DNA of 64,000 nucleotides, taken from NCBI RefSeq assembly GCF_042643245.1, contig NZ_JBHRSK010000004.1, positions 744,001 through 808,000 of the forward strand. The letters are read 5' to 3'. Below the pieces are notes generated by a model, which saw nothing but the letters and a program-made list of their open reading frames with translations, was not told the DNA's origin and ran no database searches. Position 1 is the stretch's first letter, and every line of letters begins with the position of its first letter. Position numbers and translations under genes: made by a program. This document shows positions 28,567 to 36,618 of the stretch, one piece after another. Source of the stretch: Acidimangrovimonas pyrenivorans. GTDB taxonomy: Bacteria > Pseudomonadota > Alphaproteobacteria > Rhodobacterales > Rhodobacteraceae.

Positions 28567-29361
28567 GTGCCGAGCACTTCCGAGAGTCCTCCTGCCGAGT
28601 TCACAGCGCGCGTCGAGAACCGCGATGCGCGGGGCCGGATCGTGCTGGTCTGCGAGCATGCCAGCAACGCTTTCCCCGACGTCTTCGGCACGCTGGGGCT
28701 GAGCAACGAACTGCAATCGGCCCATATCGCCTGGGACCCGGGCGCGCTCGGGCTGGCGCGAGGACTGGCCCGGCGCCTCGACGCGCTCCTGGTCCATGCC
28801 CCGGTGTCGCGGCTGGTCTTTGACTGCAACCGCCCGCCGAACGCCTCCGGTGCGATCACGCCACAATCCGAGATGTATCCGGTGCCCGGCAATGCCGGCC
28901 TCGCCCCGGAGGGGCGACTGAGCCGAGTCGAGGCGGTCTATCTGCCGTTCCAGAACGGCCTCCACAGCGAGATCGCCCGCCGCCTGACACGAGGCCCGGC
29001 TCCGGTGATCGTCACCGTGCACAGCTTCACGCCGAGTTGGTTCGGAACCCCGCGCGACGTCGAGCTCGGGATAATCCATGACGAGGATCCCCGCTATGCC
29101 ACGGCCGTTCTGGCCGAGGCCCGGGCGCGCACCCGGCTGAAAACCGAACTGAACGCCCCCTATTCCGCAGCCGACGGGGTCACCCATACGCTGCGCCTGC
29201 AGGCCCAGCCATACGGGCTGGCCAACGTCATGCTTGAAATCCGCAATGACCTGATCGCCGATGCCGAGGCCGAAGAAGCGATGGCCGAAATGCTCGCGCC
29301 GGTACTCGAGGCGGCACTGGCGGCAGTCGACATCCCACAATCGACCGAAATCCGAGGATAG
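28567..29361 (+). CDS. N-formylglutamate amidohydrolase family protein
   Basis: A 264-residue amidohydrolase of the N-formylglutamate deformylase family, zinc-dependent enzymes that hydrolyse N-formyl-L-glutamate to glutamate and formate in histidine degradation. Landmarks: LVCEHASNAFP near 27-37 (metal His), DPGALGLARGLARRLDA near 57, RLVFDCNRPP near 82, VTVHSFTP near 151 (second His) and NVMLEIRNDLI near 218. No hut genes are nearby; instead it heads an operon with a glutamate-amine ligase, so a gamma-glutamyl amide may be its actual substrate. The start is a GTG with a weak ribosome site, so its position is moderately certain. The DctQ gene begins seven bases after its stop. Confidence 0.88.
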   Translation: MPSTSESPPAEFTARVENRDARGRIVLVCEHASNAFPDVFGTLGLSNELQSAHIAWDPGALGLARGLARRLDALLVHAPVSRLVFDCNRPPNASGAITPQSEMYPVPGNAGLAPEGRLSRVEAVYLPFQNGLHSEIARRLTRGPAPVIVTVHSFTPSWFGTPRDVELGIIHDEDPRYATAVLAEARARTRLKTELNAPYSAADGVTHTLRLQAQPYGLANVMLEIRNDLIADAEAEEAMAEMLAPVLEAALAAVDIPQSTEIRG

Positions 29362-29368
29362 GAGAACC

Positions 29369-29875
29369 ATGCCCCGCGCCATCGTCGCCTATGTCCGATT
29401 TGTCGACCGCCTGAATTATCGGGTCGGCCGCTTTGCCATGTATCTGCTCTTCGTGCTGATGGGCATCCTGCTCTATTCCTCGGTCACCAACATCCTGCGC
29501 CAGAACGCGATCTGGACGCTGGAAATGGCCCAGTTCACCATGGTCGCCTATTACATGCTGGGCGGACCCTATTCGCTCCAGCTCGACAGCAACGTGCGCA
29601 TGGACCTGCTCTATCACCGCTGGTCCGACAGGACCCGGGCCTGGGTCGACGCCTTCTCGGTCTTCGCGCTGATCTTCTACCTCGTCATCCTGCTCTACGG
29701 CGCGGTCGACAGCACCACCTATTCGCTGACCTATAGCGAACGCAGCCCGACCGCCTGGCGGCCCTATATCGCGCCGATCAAGATCGTCATGGTGGTCGGC
29801 ATCTTCCTGATGCTGCTGCAGTCGATCTCGTTCTTCTTCCGCGACGTCGCCCGACTGCGCGGGGAGGAGATCTGA
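29369..29875 (+). CDS. TRAP transporter small permease DctQ
   Basis: Four-span protein of 168 residues; start at 29369 with AGGAGA immediately upstream, following the amidohydrolase stop by seven bases. Landmarks include NAIWTLEMAQFTMVAYYMLGGPYSLQLDSNVRMDLLYHRW split across residues 46-85, the classical DctQ segment. It ends in an overlap of one base with the DctM start (TGATG). Partner of the DctM and DctP encoded next. Confidence 0.93.
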   Translation: MPRAIVAYVRFVDRLNYRVGRFAMYLLFVLMGILLYSSVTNILRQNAIWTLEMAQFTMVAYYMLGGPYSLQLDSNVRMDLLYHRWSDRTRAWVDAFSVFALIFYLVILLYGAVDSTTYSLTYSERSPTAWRPYIAPIKIVMVVGIFLMLLQSISFFFRDVARLRGEEI

Positions 29876-31200
29876 TGTCCTATGACATGATCGCCATCAT
29901 GATGTTCAGCACGATGATGCTGATGATGATGACCGGACAGAGGGTGTTCGGCGCCATCGGCTTCGTCGCCGTGCTGGCCTCGGTGACGCTCTGGGGCACC
30001 GGTGGCACCGATCTCGGCTTCGCCGCCGCGATGAAGCTGATGAAATGGTATCCGCTGCTGACGCTGCCGATGTTCATCTTCATGGGCTACGTGCTGTCGG
30101 AAAGCCGGCTGGCCGACGACCTTTACAAGATGTTCCACGTCTGGATGGGGCCGGTCCCGGGCGGGCTGGCGATCGGGACGATCCTGCTGATGGTCGTGAT
30201 CTCGGCGATGAACGGCCTCAGCGTCGCCGGCATGGCGATCGGCGCCACCATTGCCCTGCCCGAACTTCTCAAGCGCAACTACGACAAGCTGATGGTGACC
30301 GGGGTGATCCAGGCGGGATCGTCGCTCGGCATCCTGGTGCCGCCCTCGGTGGTGCTCGTGCTATACGCCATGATCGCGCGCCAGCCGGTCAGCCAGCTCT
30401 GGCTCGCCGGCGTCTTCCCCGGGCTGCTGATGGCGGCGATGTTCATCGGCTACATCTGGATCCGCTGCAAGATCACCCCGTCGCTGGGCCCGACCCTGCC
30501 GCCGGAAGAACTCGAGCAGATCACGCGCGAGGAGAAGCTCCACCTGCTGCGCGCCGGCATCCTGCCGCTGGTGATCTTCGTCACCATGATGGTGCCCTTC
30601 ATCCTGGGATACACCAGCCTGGTCGAAAGCTCGGTCGTCGGCGCGATGGCCTCGGTCTTCGCCGCGGTGGTCAAGCGTCGCTTCACCCGCCGGGTCTTCG
30701 AGGTGGCGACGCGCGAGACGCTGGCGATCTCGTGCATGTTCATGTGGATCATCCTCGCCGCGCTGGCCTTCGGCGCCGTGTTCGACGGCCTGGGGGCGGT
30801 GAAGTCGATCGAGGGCTTCTTCGTCGACCAGCTCGGCCTGTCGCCCTGGGAGATCCTGCTGCTGATGCAGCTGAGCTACCTGATCATGGGCACCTTCCTC
30901 GACGACACCGCGATGCTGGTCATCGTCGCGCCGCTCTACGTGCCGCTGGTCAAGCATCTCGGCTTCGACCTGATCTGGTACGGCGTGCTCTACACCATCA
31001 CCTGCCAGATCGCCTACATGACACCGCCCTTCGGCTACAACCTGTTCCTGATGCGGGCGATGGCGCCGAAGGAAATCACGATCCACGACATCTACCGTTC
31101 GATCGTGCCCTTCGTCGGCGTGATGATCGTTGCTCTCGCGATCGTCACGGCCTTCCCCCAGATCGCGCTGTGGCTGCCGCATTACGTCTATCAGAGATGA
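29875..31200 (+). CDS. TRAP transporter large permease DctM
   Basis: Large subunit of 441 residues, about 12 spans, third of its kind in the window. It starts in the Met-rich stretch MIAIMMFSTMMLMMMTGQRV, with FIFMGYVLSESRLADD near 65-80, ILVPPSVVLVLYAMIA near 145 and the ESSVVGAMASVFAAV loop near 245. It resembles the DctM branch seen in organic-acid and amine-related marine TRAP systems; the ligand cannot be read. A strong hairpin (31208-31227) follows within ten bases of its stop and separates it from the receptor gene. Confidence 0.94.
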   Translation: MSYDMIAIMMFSTMMLMMMTGQRVFGAIGFVAVLASVTLWGTGGTDLGFAAAMKLMKWYPLLTLPMFIFMGYVLSESRLADDLYKMFHVWMGPVPGGLAIGTILLMVVISAMNGLSVAGMAIGATIALPELLKRNYDKLMVTGVIQAGSSLGILVPPSVVLVLYAMIARQPVSQLWLAGVFPGLLMAAMFIGYIWIRCKITPSLGPTLPPEELEQITREEKLHLLRAGILPLVIFVTMMVPFILGYTSLVESSVVGAMASVFAAVVKRRFTRRVFEVATRETLAISCMFMWIILAALAFGAVFDGLGAVKSIEGFFVDQLGLSPWEILLLMQLSYLIMGTFLDDTAMLVIVAPLYVPLVKHLGFDLIWYGVLYTITCQIAYMTPPFGYNLFLMRAMAPKEITIHDIYRSIVPFVGVMIVALAIVTAFPQIALWLPHYVYQR

Positions 31201-31207
31201 CACTAGA

Positions 31208-31227
31208 GGGGCGGCCCGAACCGCCCC
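31208..31227 (+). other. intercistronic hairpin before the DctP gene
   Basis: GGGGCGG and CCGCCCC form a perfect seven-pair stem around a six-base loop (CCCGAA). There is no following T run, so it is more likely an RNA-stabilising or processing element than a terminator. It lies between DctM and the receptor gene, where unequal expression of the two is commonly required. Confidence 0.5.
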
Positions 31228-31294
31228 CATCCAACCTGCCCCGCGGGGCTCTGACCGCCCGGACCGCCCGGGCCCAACAGAACGAGGTAAGACC

Positions 31295-32332
31295 ATGACC
31301 ACAAGACGCAAGTTCCTAACCCATGGCGCGCTTGCCGGCGCCGCCACCCTCGCTGCGCCTGCGGTGCACGCCCAGTCGGCGCCGATCAAGTGGCGGATGC
31401 AGACCTATGCCGGCCCGGCGCTGGGCGAACAGGTGATCGACACCTGCATCAAGCAGTTCAACGAGATCGCCAAGGGCCAGATGGAGATCGAGCTCTACTA
31501 CGCCGACCAGCTGGTGCCGACGGGCGAGCTGTTCCGGGCGATGCAGAAGGGCACCATCGACGCGGTGCAGTCGGACGACGATTCGATGGCCTCGCCGACC
31601 GAGGTGACGGTGTTCGGCGGCTATTTCCCGCTCGGCCTGCGCTACTCGCTCGACGTGCCGGCGCTGTTCAACCACTGGGGGCTCGACGAGATCTGGAAGG
31701 CGGAATACGCCAAGGTCGGCGTCAAGCACATCTCGGCCGGCTCCTGGGACCCGTGCAACTTCGCCACCCACAAGCCGATCAACAAGCTCGACGACCTCAA
31801 GGGCCTGCGCGTCTTCACCTTCCCGACCGCCGGCCGCTTCCTCAGCCGCTTCGGCGTGATCCCGGTCACCCTGCCCTGGGAGGATGCCGAGGTCGCGCTG
31901 CAGACCGGCGAGCTGGACGGCATCGCCTGGTCGGGCATCACCGAGGACTACACATCGGGCTGGGCCAACGTGACCGAGTACTTCCTCACCAACAACATCT
32001 CGGGCGCCTGGATCGGCCATTTCTTCGCCAACATGGACCGCTGGAACGAGGTGCCGCCGCATCTGCAGACGCTGATGCAGGTCTGCTTCAACTCCTCGCA
32101 CTACCACCGCCAGCACTGGTACTGGAACGGCGAAGCCAGCCTGCGGGTCAACAAGGACAAGCTGAAGTCGACCACCATCCCGGATGCGGAATGGGCCAAG
32201 GTCGAGGAAGAGGCGCACAAGTTCTGGGACGAGATCGCCGCCGAAAGCGAGCTCAAGGCCAAGGTCGTCGGCATCTTCAAGGCCTATAACGAGACCATGG
32301 TCAAGGCGGGCACGCCCTATCGGTATTCCTGA
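31295..32332 (+). CDS. TRAP transporter substrate-binding protein DctP, Tat-type signal
   Basis: Periplasmic receptor of 345 residues with a twin-arginine signal (TRRKFLTHGALAGAATLAAP, cut near VHA), implying export in folded form, a feature of several DctP receptors of the TakP-like branch. Landmarks: LDDLKGLRVFTFPTAGRFL near 162-180 with the ligand Arg, EVALQTGELDGIAWSG near 200 and GAWIGHFFANMDRWN near 236. The frame is open further upstream, but the ATG at 31295 carries the Tat motif. It is flanked by hairpins on both sides. Located after DctM rather than before DctQ, unlike the other two TRAP operons. Confidence 0.94.
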   Translation: MTTRRKFLTHGALAGAATLAAPAVHAQSAPIKWRMQTYAGPALGEQVIDTCIKQFNEIAKGQMEIELYYADQLVPTGELFRAMQKGTIDAVQSDDDSMASPTEVTVFGGYFPLGLRYSLDVPALFNHWGLDEIWKAEYAKVGVKHISAGSWDPCNFATHKPINKLDDLKGLRVFTFPTAGRFLSRFGVIPVTLPWEDAEVALQTGELDGIAWSGITEDYTSGWANVTEYFLTNNISGAWIGHFFANMDRWNEVPPHLQTLMQVCFNSSHYHRQHWYWNGEASLRVNKDKLKSTTIPDAEWAKVEEEAHKFWDEIAAESELKAKVVGIFKAYNETMVKAGTPYRYS

Positions 32333-32356
32333 TCCTCGGGACCGGATTGACAAGGT

Positions 32357-32383
32357 GGGCGCGGGCATTTCCTGGCCGCGCCC
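32357..32383 (+). terminator. hairpin after the DctP gene, partial terminator or RNA-stability element
   Basis: GGGCGCGG (32357-32364) pairs perfectly with CCGCGCCC (32376-32383) across an eleven-base loop, 25 bases after the receptor stop and before the glutamine-synthetase-like gene. No T run follows, so read-through is likely. Such elements often protect receptor mRNA and lower downstream expression. Confidence 0.5.
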
Positions 32384-32416
32384 GCTGCACAGAAAGTTGG
32401 ACAGGACGTTTACCGA

Positions 32417-33781
32417 ATGCCAGGCAACATGACATTTGAGGCGCTGCGGGAGGCGGTATCTTCCGGCGCGGTGGACACGGTGATCGTGGCCGGGATCGAC
32501 ATGCAGGGGCGGCTGATGGGCAAGCGTTTCCATGCCGCGCATTTCGTCGACAGCGCCCATGCCGAGACCCATTGCTGCAACTACCTGCTGGCGACCGACC
32601 TGATGATGGCCACCGTGCAGGGCTACAAGGCGACCTCGTGGGAGGCGGGCTACGGCGATTACGTGCTGCGCCCCGACATGGCGACGCTGCGCCTGGTGCC
32701 CTGGCTCGAGGCCACCGCGCTGGTCTTGTGCGACATGCTCGACCACGCCACCCACGAGGAGGTTCCGCATTCGCCGCGCGCCCTGCTCAAGGCGCAGATC
32801 GCGCGCGCCGAGGCGCTGGGGCTGACGCCGATGATGGCGACCGAGCTCGAGTTCTTCCTGTTCGAGCAGAGCTACGCCGAGCTGCGCGACGCCGGCTGGC
32901 GCGACCCGAAGACGCTGGGCGGCCACAATGTCGATTACGCGATCTTCGGCACCACCAAGGAAGAAGAGGTGATGCGCGCGATCCGCAACGGGCTCTACGG
33001 CGCCGGGGTCACGGTCGAATGCTCGAAGGGCGAGGCCGAGATCGGCCAGGAAGAGATCAACGTCAAGTATTCCGATGCGCTCGACACCGCCGACATGCAC
33101 GCGATCACCAAGAACGGCTGCAAGGAGATCGCCTTCCTCAAGGGCCGCTCGGTCACCTTCATGGCGAAGTACCGCGCCGACCGCGCCGGCTCGTCGAGCC
33201 ATGTCCACCAGTCGCTATGGTCCGGCGCGACGTCGGCCTTCCTCGACCCGGCGGCGGCGCACGGCATGTCGGAAAAGATGCGTGCCTACCTGGCCGGGCA
33301 GCTGAAATACGCGCGCCAGATCACCTATTTCCTGGCGCCCTACGTCAACAGCTACAAGCGTTTCACCGAGGGGCTGTTCGCGCCGACCAAGATCGTCTGG
33401 AGCCTCGACAACCGCACCGCCGGCTTCCGCGTCTGCGGCGAGGGCACGAAGGCAATCCGGATCGAGTGCCGGATCGGCGGCTCGGACCTCAACCCCTACC
33501 TGGCGATGGCGGCGCTGCTGGCCGCCGGGCTGGCCGGGATCGAGGAGGGGCTGGAGCTTGAGCCCGAGACCACCGGCGACGTCTATCATGCCGAGGGCGT
33601 GACCGGGGTGCCGCGCACGCTGGGCGAGGCGGCGGCCGAGATGACCGGCTCGGCGATGCTGCGCGCGGCCTTTGGCGACGCCGTCGTCGAGCATTACACC
33701 CGCGCCGCGTTGTGGGAGATCGAGGAACAGAACCGCACCGTCACCGACTGGGAGCTGAGCCGCGGCCTCGAACTCGCCTGA
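32417..33781 (+). CDS. glutamine synthetase-like gamma-glutamyl-amine ligase
   Basis: A 454-residue member of the glutamine synthetase superfamily, GSIII-like/PuuA branch, which joins glutamate to an amine using ATP. Conserved pieces are GIDMQGRLMGKR near 26, the metal Glu in MATELEFFLF near 139, GSSSHVHQSLW near 259 (the N/S-H-x-H metal site), the RVCGEGTKAIRIECRIGG segment near 342 and DLNPYLAMAALLAAG near 362. True GS signatures for adenylylation (the Tyr loop) were not seen. Relatives make gamma-glutamyl-putrescine, -isopropylamide, -ethanolamide or N-methylglutamate. Aldehyde and alcohol dehydrogenase genes follow, favouring an amino alcohol or diamine as substrate. Confidence 0.88.
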   Translation: MPGNMTFEALREAVSSGAVDTVIVAGIDMQGRLMGKRFHAAHFVDSAHAETHCCNYLLATDLMMATVQGYKATSWEAGYGDYVLRPDMATLRLVPWLEATALVLCDMLDHATHEEVPHSPRALLKAQIARAEALGLTPMMATELEFFLFEQSYAELRDAGWRDPKTLGGHNVDYAIFGTTKEEEVMRAIRNGLYGAGVTVECSKGEAEIGQEEINVKYSDALDTADMHAITKNGCKEIAFLKGRSVTFMAKYRADRAGSSSHVHQSLWSGATSAFLDPAAAHGMSEKMRAYLAGQLKYARQITYFLAPYVNSYKRFTEGLFAPTKIVWSLDNRTAGFRVCGEGTKAIRIECRIGGSDLNPYLAMAALLAAGLAGIEEGLELEPETTGDVYHAEGVTGVPRTLGEAAAEMTGSAMLRAAFGDAVVEHYTRAALWEIEEQNRTVTDWELSRGLELA

Positions 33782-33883
33782 GCCCCCTGCCCCACGGCGC
33801 CGGGCCGGCCTTTACACCTCTGCCCCGAGCCGACATCACATCCAAACCGCCGCGACGAAGCGGCAGGAGCCACAGAGGTTCTC

Positions 33884-35272
33884 ATGAGCAAGACAATCCA
33901 GTGCATCTCGCCCGTCGACGGCCGGGTCTATGCCGAACGCCGCGCGCTGCCGCTCGACGAGGCGCGGGCGGCGGTGGCGCGCGCCCGCGCGGCGCAGGCC
34001 GCCTGGGCCGCGCGCCCGCTGGCCGAGCGCACCAGGCTGGTGATGGCCGGCATCGACGCGCTCGGCGCGATGAAGGAGCGGGTGGTCGAGGAACTGGCTT
34101 GGCAGATGGGCCGGCCGGTGCGCTATGGCGGCGAGTTCGGCGGCACCGAGGAGCGCGCGCGCTACATGGCCTCGATCGCCGAGACCGCGCTCGCACCTAT
34201 GGTGATCGAGGACAGCGACAGCTTCCGGCGTTATATCGCGCGCGAGCCGGTCGGCGTGGTGCTGATCGTCGCGCCGTGGAACTACCCCTACATGACCGCG
34301 ATCAACACCCTGATCCCGGCGCTGATCGCCGGCAATTCGGTGGTGCTGAAGCATGCCAGCCAGACGCTGCTGGTCGGCGAACGGCTGGCCGAGGCGATGC
34401 ATGCCGGCGGCGTGCCGGAAGAGGTGTTCCTCAACCTCGTGCTCGACCACGCCACCACCGAGGCGCTGATCGGCGAACGCGGCTTCGACTTCGTCAACTT
34501 CACCGGCTCGGTCGGCGGCGGACGGGCGATCGAGAAGGCGGCGGCGGGCACCTTCACCGGCGTCGGGCTGGAACTTGGCGGCAAGGACCCGGGCTATGTC
34601 ATGGAGGACGCCGATCTCGACGCCGCGGTCGACAGCCTGATGGACGGCGCGATGTTCAACGCCGGCCAGTGCTGCTGCGGCATCGAGCGAATCTATGTCC
34701 ACGAAAGCCTCTACGACGCCTTCGTCGCCAAGGCTGTGGCCTGGGTCAATGCGCTGAGGCTCGGCAACCCGTTCGATCCCGACACCACGCTGGGGCCGAT
34801 GGCGCATGAACGCTTCGCCCGGGTCGTGCGCGCGCAGATCGCCGCCGCGTTGGCCGAGGGCGCCGAGGCGCTGATCGACCCGGCGCAGTTCCCGAAGGAC
34901 GATGGCGGCGCCTATCTCGCGCCGCAGATCCTGGTGAACGTGAACCACGAGATGCGGGTGATGCGCGAGGAAAGCTTCGGCCCTGTGGTCGGCATCATGC
35001 CGGTGGCGGACGACGAAGAGGCGATCGCCGCCATGAACGACAGCGACTACGGGCTGACCTGCTCGCTCTGGACGCGCGATGCCGGGCGCGCCGCGGCGAT
35101 CGGCGCGCGGCTGCAGACCGGCACCGTGTTCATGAACCGCTGCGACTATCTCGACCCGGCGCTGTGCTGGACCGGCTGCAAGGAGACCGGCCGCGGCGCC
35201 GGGCTGTCGGTGCTCGGTTACCAGTCGGTGACGCGGCCCAAGTCCTACCATCTCAAGAAGGTGAAGACATGA
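33884..35272 (+). CDS. aldehyde dehydrogenase family protein
   Basis: NAD(P)-dependent aldehyde dehydrogenase of 462 residues: APWNYPYMTAINTLIPALIAG near 129, the FTGSVGGGRAIEKAA cofactor segment near 205, the general-base Glu in GLELGGKDPGYV near 229 and the nucleophilic Cys within FNAGQCCCGIERIYV near 261 (three adjacent cysteines; the first or second is expected to be catalytic). It overlaps the alcohol dehydrogenase gene by four bases. In this operon it would oxidise the aldehyde produced by that dehydrogenase to an acid, probably while the amine is still glutamylated. Confidence 0.93.
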   Translation: MSKTIQCISPVDGRVYAERRALPLDEARAAVARARAAQAAWAARPLAERTRLVMAGIDALGAMKERVVEELAWQMGRPVRYGGEFGGTEERARYMASIAETALAPMVIEDSDSFRRYIAREPVGVVLIVAPWNYPYMTAINTLIPALIAGNSVVLKHASQTLLVGERLAEAMHAGGVPEEVFLNLVLDHATTEALIGERGFDFVNFTGSVGGGRAIEKAAAGTFTGVGLELGGKDPGYVMEDADLDAAVDSLMDGAMFNAGQCCCGIERIYVHESLYDAFVAKAVAWVNALRLGNPFDPDTTLGPMAHERFARVVRAQIAAALAEGAEALIDPAQFPKDDGGAYLAPQILVNVNHEMRVMREESFGPVVGIMPVADDEEAIAAMNDSDYGLTCSLWTRDAGRAAAIGARLQTGTVFMNRCDYLDPALCWTGCKETGRGAGLSVLGYQSVTRPKSYHLKKVKT

Positions 35273-36414
35273 CCCTCACGGCAAACTGGTCCTACCCGAC
35301 CGCGATCAAGTTCGGCGCCGGGCGTATCGCAGAACTGGCCGAGCAGTGCAAGGCGGCCGGGATGACGAAGCCACTCTTGGTGACCGACCGGGCGCTGGCG
35401 GCGCTGCCGATCACCGCCCGGGCGCTCGACATCCTCGACGCCGCCGGGCTGGGCCGGGCGGTGTTCTCCGAGGTCGACGCCAACCCGACCGAGGCCAACA
35501 TGGAGGCGGGCCTGACCGTCTACCGCGCCGGCGGCCATGACGGCGTCGTCTGCTTCGGCGGCGGTTCGGCGCTCGACCTCGGCAAGATGATCGCGCTGAT
35601 GGTCGACCAGTCCTGCAGCGTCTGGGATCTCGAGGATGTCGGCGACTGGTGGACCCGCGCCAACCCCGACACGATCGCGCCGATCGTCGCCGTGCCGACC
35701 ACCGCCGGCACCGGCTCCGAGGTCGGCCGCGCCGGGGTGCTGACCAACGCGAAAACCCACCGCAAGAAGATCATCTTCCATCCCAAGCTGCTGCCCGCGG
35801 TGACGATCTGCGACCCGGAGCTCACCGTCGGCATGCCGAAGTTCATCACCGCCGGCACCGGCATGGATGCGCTCGCCCATTGCCTCGAGGCCTATTGCAG
35901 CCCGCATTACCACCCGATGAGCCAGGGCATCGCGCTGGAAGGCATGCGGCTGGTGATCGAGAACCTGCCGCGCGCCTACGCGACGCCAGACGACATCGAG
36001 GCCCGCGCCCACATGATGAGCGCGGCGGCGATGGGCGCGGTGGCGTTCCAGAAGGGGCTCGGCGCGATCCACTCGCTCAGCCATCCGATCGGCGCGGTCT
36101 ACAACACCCATCACGGCACCACCAACGCCGTGGTGATGCCGATGGTGCTGGACTTCAACCGCCCGGCGATCGAGGCGCGCCTGGCCCGCGCCGCCGCCTA
36201 TCTGGACATCGCCGGCGGCTTCGACGGCTTCCGCGCCCGGGTCATGGAGCTGCGCGCCGCGCTGTCGATCCCGGAAAACCTGTCGGCGATGGGGGTCGAG
36301 GAGAGCCGCCTCGATGAGCTCACCGAGATGGCCCTCGAAGACCCGTCCTGCGGCGGCAACCCGGTCGAGATGACGCGCGAGAACACGCGCAAGCTGTTCC
36401 AGGACTGCCTCTGA
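35269..36414 (+). CDS. iron-containing alcohol dehydrogenase
   Basis: Group III metal alcohol dehydrogenase of 381 residues: NAD-binding GGGSALDLGKM near 98, PTTAGTGSEVG near 144, metal-ligand segments GTGMDALAHCLEAY near 198-211, GAIHSLSHPIGA near 264 and NTHHGTTNAVVMP near 279. The open frame extends upstream, but the ATG at 35269 sits in an ATGA overlap with the aldehyde dehydrogenase stop. It would oxidise a primary alcohol to the aldehyde used by its neighbour. Related enzymes occur in ethanolamine, isopropylamine and 1,2-diol pathways. A terminator follows at 36567. Confidence 0.94.
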   Translation: MTLTANWSYPTAIKFGAGRIAELAEQCKAAGMTKPLLVTDRALAALPITARALDILDAAGLGRAVFSEVDANPTEANMEAGLTVYRAGGHDGVVCFGGGSALDLGKMIALMVDQSCSVWDLEDVGDWWTRANPDTIAPIVAVPTTAGTGSEVGRAGVLTNAKTHRKKIIFHPKLLPAVTICDPELTVGMPKFITAGTGMDALAHCLEAYCSPHYHPMSQGIALEGMRLVIENLPRAYATPDDIEARAHMMSAAAMGAVAFQKGLGAIHSLSHPIGAVYNTHHGTTNAVVMPMVLDFNRPAIEARLARAAAYLDIAGGFDGFRARVMELRAALSIPENLSAMGVEESRLDELTEMALEDPSCGGNPVEMTRENTRKLFQDCL

Positions 36415-36566
36415 GCGCGGCGGGCGCCATGCACGGGGCCAGGAGAGACCGGGGCATGAGGGGGAAACCTTCGCCACCGGGCTGGGTCAGCTGCGTGATG
36501 CCCGCCGAGCCGATCGCGATCGGCTCGGATTTCCTCACCCCCTGAGGTCGATGCAGGGAGAACCGG

Positions 36567-36588
36567 AAGGGGCGCTGCGGCGCCCTTT
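36567..36588. terminator. bidirectional terminator hairpin
   Basis: AAGGGGCGC, TGC, then GGCGCCCTTT: GGGCGC (36570-36575) pairs with GCGCCC (36580-36585) around a four-base loop, with T residues on the right and A residues on the left. It lies between the convergent alcohol dehydrogenase operon (plus strand) and the RTX gene (minus strand), so it can serve both. Confidence 0.6.
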
Positions 36589-36618
36589 CCCACTTGCGGT
36601 TGGCAAGATCGCCGGCTC

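Noticed and set aside
28567..29361. Assigning the amidohydrolase to histidine degradation (hutG)
   Set aside because: No hutU, hutH, hutI or hutC gene is nearby and the operon context is a glutamate-amine ligase pathway, so the symbol was withheld although the family is right.
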